Source of the DNA: Bacteroidales bacterium
GTDB lineage: Bacteria > Bacteroidota > Bacteroidia > Bacteroidales > UBA4417
Assembly: GCA_016707785.1 (NCBI GenBank)
Contig: JADJGZ010000054.1
Location: forward strand, 1 to 12,187
Direction of reading: 5' to 3'
DNA length: 12,187 nucleotides
The notes under the pieces: model-generated
Databases searched by the model: none
What the model was told of the DNA's origin: nothing
What the model saw: the letters and a program-made list of their open reading frames with translations, nothing else
Translations under genes and position numbers: made by a program
Shown: in pieces, positions 1 through 9,900 of the stretch
Numbering within the stretch: the stretch's first letter is position 1
Layout: every line of letters begins with the position of its first letter

Positions 1-992
1 CCCAACCGTGGGTACTGGCGCATGGTCGGTCGTTTCAGGTCCATTTGATACTTTCAGTGACAATACCTACGTCCTGATGCTGCTTTCACCGCTGATGCTT
101 ATGGAACATATGTACTGCAATGGTCAGTTTCTAACGGTACACTGCACAGCTTCAGCCGCTGATGTGACCGTTAACCACTACCAGGGCTCCTACACGCTGC
201 TGTGTAGGTGATGACCAGAACCATTGCCTTCACTTTACCTCGACTAGTTTAGGTGGCAACACCCCGGTTGGTGGAACAGGTGCTTGGTCGGTAGTGTCGG
301 AAGTGGAACTTCGGTACATTCCCCCCTCCCACACCAGGTAATTCAAGCTACGTTGCAAACGGTTATGCCAACCTATGTGCCTACGAGATGGACTATATCA
401 AACGGTACATGTGCTGCTTCAACCGATGATATCACCGTTACCTTCTACCAGGCTCCGACCACTGCTACAGTCGGTGCTGGTCAGAATCCTATCCGGTACT
501 TGCCCTCAAATGTCTGCAGGTCTTGGCGGCATGCCCAACTACTGTGGGTACAGGTGCATAGTCGTTGTATCAGGTTTGACTGGTGCTTTCCTCAAGCACT
601 GCCACCATACCAAATCTTCCACATTCACTGCCAATGCCGCAATTAACATGTTCTTCACTGGACTATCTCCAATGGTGTCTGGCATCAACCCCAAATAGTG
701 TGAACGTTACATTCTTGATCCTGTTGTTTCAAACGCAGTGCTGCTCAGAACCTCTGCAACGTTACCAATACTACTCTCGCGGTAAGTTGATCCTACTCAA
801 GTAGCCAGGTCTCTGGACACTTGTCTCAGGCCCTAACACCCTGGCCATCACTACCCCCGACAGGATACAACTCCACCGTTACCTCAATGGTTCCGGTGGC
901 ATATGTATTCAAGTGGACCATCTCTAACGGTGTCTGCACTCCTTCAGAAAGCACGGTTACCATCACCAACTACTACTCCTACTACGCATCTA
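1..992 (+). repeat. Array A copy 0, partial (A2 part, A3, A4, A5)
   Basis: The window begins within A2 at its TVGTGAWS segment. A3 starts near 204, A4 near 470 and A5 near 735. This is the most error-laden copy: A3 and A4 are 266 and 265 bp instead of 258. Its A4 seems to carry the SSTA-type insert (591-630) also seen in the copy at 2280-3562. Confidence 0.8.
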
Positions 993-3900
993 GTCGGTGC
1001 TGACCAGAACCTTTAGGGGTACCCTCGGCAGCCAACTCTGCTGGTCTTGGTGCAAACACACCAGCCAACGGTACAAGGTGCATGGTCGATCGTATCAGGT
1101 GGTACTGGTACTTTCTCCAGGCTGCTAATGCTACCCCTTCACTGCTGATGCTTACGGTGTATGTGCTTCGCTGGACTATCTCAAACGGTGTTTGCGCTGC
1201 TTCAACCGATGATGTTACCGTTACCTATTACGAAAGTCCTACCACTGCTACAGTGGGTGCCAAAGCAGAATGTTCTGCTTACTCAAATGTATCGCGGGTC
1301 TTGTTGCCAATCCCCAACCGTGGGTACTGGTGCGGTCGGTCGTTTCAGGTGGTACAGGTACTTTCAGTGACAATAGCGATCCTGATGCTACCTTCACTGC
1401 CGATGCTTACGGAACTTATGGCCTGCGCTGGTCAGTTTCTAACGGTACCTGCACAGCTTCAACCGCTGATGTTACCGTGAACTTCTCCCAGGCTCTACCA
1501 CTGCTTCTGGGTGGTGCTGACCAGAACCATTGCGCCACTTACTCTCTAACAGTTTAGGTGGAAACACCCCGGTTGTAGGAACGGGTGCTTGGTCAATCGT
1601 GTCAGGTGGAACCGGAACATTTACTGCTCCGACTTCAGGAAATTCAAACTTCGTTGCCAACGGTTATGCAACCTATGTACTGCGCTGGACAATCTCCAAC
1701 GGTACATGTGCTGCTTCAACCGATGATATCACCGTTACCTTCCTACAGGCTCCAACCACTGCTATGCAGTCGGTGCTGACCAGAGCCTCTGCGGTACCCT
1801 CATATCTGCAGGTCTTGGCGGCAATACCCCAACCGTGGGTGCAGGTGCATGGTCTATCGTATCAGGTGGTACAGGTGCTTTTGATGATAATACTGATCCA
1901 AATGCAACCTTCACTGCTTATGCATACGGTGCTTATGTACTAAGGTGGACTATCTCCAACGGTGTATGCACAGCATCAACCGCTGATATGAACGTTACAT
2001 TCTTTGCCAGTCCTGTTGTTTCAAACGCAGGCCCTGCTCAGAACCTCTGTGACGTTACCAATACTACTTCTCGCAGGTATGATCCTACTCCAGTACAGGT
2101 CTCTGGACGCTTGTCTCAGGTACTAACACCTTGGCCATCACTACCCGACAGCATACAACTCCCCGTTACCTCGATGGTTCCCGGTGTATATGTATTCAAG
2201 TGGACAATCTCAAACGGTGTCTGCCTCCTTCAGAAAGCACTGTTACCCATCTTAACTACGCTACACCTACAACTGCTCTTCCGGTGCTGACCAGAACCTT
2301 TGCGGTACCCTCGTATCTGCTGGTCTTGGTGCAACACACCAGCTAACGGAACAGGTGCATGGTCTATCGTATCAGGTGGTACTGGTACTTTCTCCTGTGC
2401 TGCTGCTGCACGCTGCAACATTCACTAGCCGATGCTTACGGTATATGCGTCTTCGCTGGACTATCTCAAACGGCGTTTGCGCTGCTTCAACCGGATGATG
2501 TTTACCGTTACCTATTACGAAAGTCCTACCACTGCTGCACGGTGGGTGCCAACCAGAATGTCTGCGCTTCACTCAATCCGGTCTTGGTGCCTATCCCAAC
2601 CGTGGGTACTGGTGCATGGTCAGTCGTTTCAGGTGGTACAGAACTATTCAGTGACCAATACCGATCCTGATGCTACTTTCACTGCCGATGCTTTTGGAAC
2701 TTATGTTCTGCGCTGGTCAGTTTCTAACGGTACATGCACAGCTTCAACCGCTGATGTGACCGTGAACTACTACAGGCTCCTACCACTCGCTGTAGGTGCT
2801 GACCAGAACCATTGCCTACACCCTACTTACCAGTTTAGGTGGAAACAACCGGTTGCAGGTACAGGTGCCTGGTCAATCGTGTCAGGTGGAACCGGAACAT
2901 TCACTGCTCCGACCAGGAAATTTCAAACTTCGTTGCCAACGGTTATGCAACCTATGTACTGCGCTGGACGATATCAACCGGTACATGTGCTGCTTCAACC
3001 GATGATATCACCGTTACCTTCTACCAGGCTCCGACCACTGCCTACGGTCGGCGCTGACCAGAGCCTCTGCGGTACCCTCGAATCTGCAGGTCTTGGCGGC
3101 AATACCCCAACTGTGGGTACAGGTGCATGGTCTATCGTATCAGGTGGTACAGGTGCTTTCTCAAGCACTGCTGCTGCAAATGCAACCTTCACTGCTGATG
3201 CATACGGTGCTTATGTACTAAGGTGGACTATCTCCAATGGTGTATGCACCGCTTCAACTGCTGATGTTACCGTTACATTCTTTGCCAGTCCTGTTGTTTC
3301 AAACGCAGGTCCTGCTCAGAACCTCTGCAACGTTACCAATACAACTCTCGCAGGTAATGATCCTACTCCGGGTACAGGTCTCTGGACTCTTGTCTCAGGT
3401 CCTAACACCCCGGCCATCACTACCCCGACAGCATACAACTCCACCGTTACCTCGATGGTTCCTGGTGTATATGTATTCAAGTGGACCATTTCAAACGGTG
3501 TCTGCACTCCTTCAGAAAGCACTGTTACCATCACCAACTACGCTACTCCTACCACTGCTCTTGCCGGTGCTGACCAGAACCTTTGCGGTACCCTCGTATC
3601 TGGCTGGTCTTGGTGCAAACACACCAGCTAACGGTACAGGTGCATGGTCTATCGTATCAGGTGGTACAGGTACTTTCTCCAGTGCTGCTGCTGCTAATGC
3701 TACATTCACTGCTGATGCTTACGGTGTATACGTGCTTCGCTGGACTATCTCAAACGGCGTTTGCGCTGCTTCAACCGATGATGTTACCGTTACCTATTAC
3801 GAAAGTCCTACTACTGCCACCGTGGGTGCCAACCAGAATATTTGCGCTTCACTCGAATCTGCAGGTCTTGGTGCCAATACCCCAACCGTGGGTACTGGTG

Positions 3901-6900
3901 CATGGTCAGTCGTTTCAGGTGGTACTGGAACATTCAGTGACAATACCGATCCTGATGCTACCTTCACTGCTGATGCTTACGGAACTTATGTACTGCGCTG
4001 GTCAGTTTCTAACGGTACCTGCACAGCTTCAACCGCTGATGTTACCGTTAACTACTACCAGGCTCCTACCACTGCTTCTGTAGGTGCTGACCAGAACCAT
4101 TGCGCTACACTTACCTCTACCAGTTTAGGTGGAAACACCCCGGTTGTCGGTACGGGTGCTTGGTCAATCGTGTCAGGTGGAACTGGAACATTTACTGCTC
4201 CGACTTCAGGAAATTCAAACTTCGTTGCAAACGGTTATGCAACCTATGTACTGAGATGGACAATCTCCAACGGTACATGTGCTGCTTCAACCGATGATAT
4301 CACCGTTACCTTCTACCAGGCTCCTACCACTGCTACAGTCGGTGCTGACCAGAGCCTATGCGGTACCCTCGAATCTGCAGGTCTTGGTGGCAAAATACCC
4401 CAACCGTGGGCACAGGGCATGGTCGATTGTATCAGGTGGTACAGGTGCTTTTGATGATAATACTGATCCAAATGCAGTATTCACTGCTGATGCATATGGT
4501 GCCTATGTACTGCGCTGGACTATCTCCAACGGCGTTTGCACCGCTTCAACTGCTGATGTTACCGTTACATTCTTTGCCAGTCCTGTTGTTTCAAACGCAG
4601 GTGCTGCTCAGAACCTCTGCAACGTTACCAATACTACTCTCGCAGGTAATGATCCTACTCCGGGTACAGGTCTCTGGACTCTTGTCTCAGGTCCTAACAC
4701 CCCGGCCATCACTACCCCGACAGCATACAACTCCACCGTTACCTCGATGGTTCCGGGTGTATATGTATTCAAATGGACAATCTCAAACGGTGTCTGCACT
4801 CCTTCAGAAAGCACGGTTACCATCACCAACTACGCTACACCTACAACTGCTCTTTGCCGGTGCTGACCAGAACCTTTGCGGTACCCTCGTATCTGCTGGT
4901 CTTGGTGCAAACACACCAGCTAACGGAACAGGTGCATGGTCGATCGTATCAGGTGGTACTGGTACTTTCTCCAGTGCTGCTGCTGCTAATGCTACATTCA
5001 CTGCTGATGCTTACGGTGTATACGTGCTTCGCTGGACTATCTCAAACGGTGTATGCGCCGCTTCAACCGATGATGTTACCGTTACCTATTATGAAAGTCC
5101 TACTACTGCCACCGTGGGTGCCAACCAGAATATTTGCGCTTCACTCGAATCTGCAGGTCTTGGTGCCAATACCCCAACCGTGGGTACTGGTGCATGGTCA
5201 GTCGTTTCAGGTGGTACAGGTACTTTCAGTGACAATACCGATCCTGATGCTACTTTCACTGCTGATGCTTATGGAACTTATGTACTGCGCTGGTCAGTTT
5301 CTAACGGTACATGCACAGCTTCAACCGCTGATGTTACCGTGAACTACTACCAGGCTCCTACCACTGCTTCTGTGGGTGCTGACCAGAACCATTGCGCTAC
5401 ACTTACCTCTACCAGTTTAGGTGGAAACACCCCGGTTGTAGGAACAGGTGCTTGGTCAATCGTGTCAGGTGGAACCGGAACATTTACTGCTCCGACTTCA
5501 GGAAATTCAAACTTCGTTGCAAACGGTTATGCAACCTATGTACTGAGATGGACTATATCAAACGGTACATGTGCTGCTTCAACCGATGATATCACCGTTA
5601 CCTTCTACCAGGCTCCGACCACTGCTACAGTCGGTGCTGATCAGAGCCTCTGCGGTACCCTCGTATCTGCAGGTCTTGGTGGCAATACCCCAACTGTGGG
5701 TACAGGTGCATGGTCGATTGTATCAGGTGGTACAGGTGCTTTTGATGATAATACTGATCCAAATGCAGTATTCACTGCTGATGCATATGGTGCCTATGTA
5801 CTGCGCTGGACTATCTCCAATGGCGTGTGCACAGCATCAACTGATGATATGAACGTTACATTCTTTGAAAGTCCTGTTGTTTCAAACGCAGGTGCTGCTC
5901 AGAACCTCTGCAACGTTACCAATACTACTCTCGCAGGTAATGATCCTACTCCGGGTACAGGTCTCTGGACACTTGTCTCAGGTCCTAACACCCCGGCCAT
6001 CACTACCCCGACAGCATACAACTCCACCGTTACCTCGATGGTTCCTGGTGTATATGTATTCAAGTGGACAATCTCAAACGGTGTCTGCACTCCTTCAGAA
6101 AGCACTGTTACCATCACCAACTACGCTACACCTACAACTGCTCTTGCCGGTGCTGACCAGAACCTTTGCGGTACCCTCGTATCTGCAGGTCTTGGTGCAA
6201 ACACACCAGCCAACGGAACAGGTGCATGGTCGATCGTATCAGGTGGTACAGGTACTTTCTCCAGTGCTGCTGCTGCAAATGCTACATTCACTGCTGATGC
6301 TTACGGTGTATACGTGCTTCGCTGGACTATCTCAAACGGCGTTTGCGCTGCTTCAACCGATGATGTTACCGTTACCTATTACGAAAGTCCTACTACTGCC
6401 ACTGTTGGTGCCAACCAGAATGTCTGCGCTTCACTCGAATCAGCCGGTCTTGGTGCCAATACCCCAACCGTGGGTACTGGTGCATGGTCAGTCGTTTCAG
6501 GTGGAACTGGAACATTCAGTGACAATACCGATCCTGATGCTACTTTCACTGCCGATGCTTATGGAACTTATGTACTGCGCTGGTCGATAACAAACGGTAC
6601 ATGTACTCCTTCAGCAGCAAATGTTACTGTTGCATTCTTTGAAGCAATTACTTCGAATGCAGGCTCAGATCAGAATCTATGCAATGCATCCTTCACCTTC
6701 CTGGTTGGAAATACACCAGCGAGCGGATCCGGAGCCTGGTCATTTATCTCAGGTCCAAATACGCCGACCTTATTCCCACCAGTTGGTGCAACAGCAATTG
6801 CAAATGGATTGATAGCAAGCTCGACACCATATGTGTTCAGGTATACAGTTACCAATGGTGTATGCACCAGTACGGATGATGTTGTGATTACCAATTACTA

Positions 6901-9900
6901 CACTCCAACTCCTGCATGGGCAGGCGCTGACCAGTCAATTTGTGGTGCAACACCAGCAACTGCAACTATGGCTGCTAATACCCCGGTATACGGAACTGGT
7001 ACATGGACACAGGAAAGCGGAGTAGCTGCTACCATCACAACACCTGGCAGTCCTACAACAACCATCACTGGTCTGCTCACCGGAACCTATGTATTCCGCT
7101 GGACAATTGCCAATGGTCCATGCCAGTCATCCTCTGATTTAGTACAGATCTCCGTTGGTTCACCTGCTACAGCAAATGCAGGAGTTGACCAGACTATTTG
7201 TGAAGGTTCAACTGCAACAATGAATGCTTCCGCCAGCGGTTATACCAGTCTGCACTGGACAACCACAGGCACAGGTACTTTCAACAACAGCAGTTTACTC
7301 AATCCTGTTTACACGCCAAGTTTAAGTGATATCGCCAATGGTTCTGTTATCCTGACACTCACAGCCTCTTCAGGTGCAATTTGTCCGGATGTAACCGACC
7401 AGATGACTATCACAATAAACAAGGCCCCGATCGCAGATGCTGGTCCAGATGCAACTATTTGCCAGGGAAGCACCTATACAGTAAGCGGAGCCTCGGCTTC
7501 ATATTACTCAAGCATCCTCTGGACAAGTTCAGGAACAGGTGTTCTTTCAGATGAAGCAACCCTCACTCCGACCTATACCCCGGCATTGGGAGAAACAGGT
7601 ACAATTACCTTAACACTGACTGCAAATCCAAATGCAGGTTGTGCTACCGCTACAACTTCAACGATGGTCATCACTATTAATCCTGCTGCTACAGTTTCTG
7701 CAGGTGCTGATGCCACCATCTGTGAGACCGGTTCATATACCCTGGCTGGTTCGGCCGTTGCAAATGCAACGACCCTACTGTGGTCAACTTCAGGTACAGG
7801 TACTTTCAATAACATATCTGCTCTGCATCCGATCTATACACCTAGTGCTGCCGATATCACTGCCGGTGCTGTTACCCTCACCATTACTGCCACTCCAGCT
7901 GCTCCTTGCACTGCTGTCAGTGATGCTATGGTGCTCAACATCAACCGTCAGGCTACCGTTAATGCCGGCGCTGATGCTACCATCTGTGAAAGTGGTACCT
8001 ATACATTGGTAAATGCAGTCGCTGCGAATGCAACGACCCTGCAATGGGCTACCTCAGGTACAGGTACTTTCGATGATGCTACAACCCTCAACCCGGTTTA
8101 TACTCCTAGTGTGGCCGATATCACTGCAGGTTCAGTGACCCTGACCATCACAGCCTCATCCGCTGCTCCTTGTTCAGATGCTACTGATGCAATGGTGCTC
8201 AACATCAACAGTCAGGCTACTGTTAACGCCGGCGCTGATGCTACCATCTGCGAGACTGCTGGTTCATATACTCTGGCAGGTGCGGCCGCTACGAATGCAA
8301 CGACCCTACTGTGGACTACCTCAGGTACTGGTACATTCAACAATGCAACCACTCTCAACCCTGTTTACACTCCAAGTGCTGCTGATATTGCTGCCGGCTC
8401 CGTAACCCTTACCATCACAGCCTCATCCGCTGCTCCTTGTGTAAGTGCTTCCGATGCAATGGTGCTCGATATCTCACGCCAGGCTGTGGTTAACGCCGGT
8501 GCTGACGAATCAATCTGTGAAGGTTCAATATATACAGTAGCAGGTGCAACTGCTTCATATTACTCAAGTATCCTCTGGACAAGTTCAGGAACAGGTGTTC
8601 TTTCAGATGAAACAACCCTTACCCCGACCTATACTGCGGTGAAACAGGTGTGATCCCCTCACCTCACCTGCTACCCGATGCCCTTGTACTGACGCCACTG
8701 ATCAGATGACAACCATCACCTGCCGCTACAGTTTTGCAGGTGCTGATGCTACCATCTGTGAGACCGGTTCATATACCCTGGCTGGTTCGGCCGTGCAAAT
8801 GCAACGCCCTGCTGTGGTCAACCTCAGGTACAGGTACTTCAATAACATACTGCTCTGCATCCGATCTATACACCTGTGCTGCCGATATCACTGCCGGTGC
8901 TGTTACCCTCACCATTACTGCAACTCCAGCTGCTCCTTGCACTGCTGTCAGTGATGCTATGGTTCTTAACATCAACCGCCAGGCTACCGTTAATGCAGGT
9001 GCTGATGCATCAATCTGTGAAGGTTCTGCCTATACAGTAGCAGGTGCAACTGCTTCATATTACTCAAGCATCCTCTGGACTAGTTCAGGAACAGGTGTTC
9101 TTTCAGATGAAACAACCCTTACCCCGACCTATACTCCTGCAGCCGGTGAAACAGGTGTGATCACTCTCACCCTCACTGCTACTTCCGATGCTCCTTGTAC
9201 TGACGCAACCGATCAGATGACAATTACCATCACTCCTGCTGCTACAGTATCTGCAGGTGCTGATGCTACCATCTGTGAAACAGGTTCATATACCCTGGCT
9301 GGTTCGGCCGTTGCAAATGCAACGACCCTACTGTGGTCAACTTCTGGTACTGGTACTTTCAATAACATCTCTGCACTGCATCCGATCTATACACCTAGTG
9401 CTGCCGATATCACTGCCGGTGCTGTTACCCTCACCATTACCGCTACACCAGCTGCTCCTTGCACTGCTGTCAGTGATGCTATGGTTCTTAACATCAACCG
9501 TCAGGCTACCGTTAATGCAGGTGCCGATGCTACCATCTGTGAAAGTGGTACTTATACATTGGTAAATGCAGTCGCTGCGAATGCAACGACCCTGCAATGG
9601 GCTACTTCAGGTACTGGTACATTCGATGATGCTACTGCTCTCAACCCGGTTTATACTCCAAGTGTGGCCGATATCACTGCAGGTTCAGTGACCCTGACCA
9701 TCACAGCCTCATCCGCTGCTCCTTGTTCAGATGCTACTGATGCAATGGTGCTCAACATCAACGGTCAGGCTACTGTTAACGCCGGCGCTGATGCTACCAT
9801 CTGCGAGACTGCTGGTTCATACACACTGGCAGGTGCGGCCGCTACGAATGCAACGTCCCTGCTGTGGACTACCTCAGGTACTGGTACATTCAACAATGCA

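Larger units (their letters stand above)
1..3046 (+). pseudogene. Indel-rich left part of the repeat gene
   Basis: This stretch encodes the same A1-A5 domains as the clean part to its right, but the frame changes many times. Recognisable pieces appear in all three forward frames, such as VGTGAWSVVSG near 8-40, TRWTISNGTCAASTDDITV near 388-442 and VLRWTISNGVCAASTDDVTV near 1164-1224. Compared with the clean copies, most differences are one- or two-base insertions and deletions plus some substitutions, at a density of several per domain. The domain spacing stays near 258 bp throughout (unit starts near 204, 470, 735, 993, 1253, 1511, 1769, 2027, 2280, 2542 and 2792). Retained order and spacing argue for a poor consensus of an intact gene rather than long decay. 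Real pseudogenisation cannot be excluded. Confidence 0.6.
1..6585 (+). repeat. Array A: 1290-bp five-domain higher-order tandem repeat
   Basis: Five different 86-residue domains recur in fixed order: A1 (AAAANATFTADAYGVY), A2 (SDNTDPDATFTADAYGTY), A3 (TAPTSGNSNFVANGYATY), A4 (DDNTDPNAVFTADAYGAY) and A5 (SGPNTPAITTPTAYNST). The same A5 sequence (GGCCATCACTACC) lies at about 842, 2132, 3411, 4703 and 5994, giving spacings of 1290, 1279, 1292 and 1291 bp; after allowing for the indels seen, the true period is 1290 bp or 430 codons. Copies are close to identical in DNA, with scattered synonymous changes such as ACAGGT versus ACTGGT. Neighbouring domains inside a copy are clearly more different from each other than the same domain is between copies, so the five-domain block is the duplicating unit. 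Confidence 0.93.

Noticed and set aside
1..3046. Phase-variable contingency locus that switches frame by slippage.
   Set aside because: The indels do not fall in long homopolymers or short tandem repeats, and they are too many and scattered to be a switch.
4845..4860. Programmed ribosomal frameshift at the T run 4853-4855.
   Set aside because: The equivalent sites near 3561 and 6142 have one T fewer and read through in frame, and there is no slippery heptamer. An insertion error or mutation explains it better.
3316..6120. Near-identical minus-strand open frames of 73 codons at 3316-3537, 4608-4829 and 5899-6120, and similar ones in array B (7790-8044, 9337-9597, 10396-10650, 11442-11702).
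   Set aside because: They recur at the repeat period and lie opposite the strongly conserved plus-strand domains. They are antisense by-products of codon composition, with no start context or family resemblance.
8640..8735. Natural end of one gene at 8651-8653 and start of a second at 8734.
   Set aside because: The domain is cut in the middle, no terminator or ribosome binding site lies between, and the repeat order continues across the gap.
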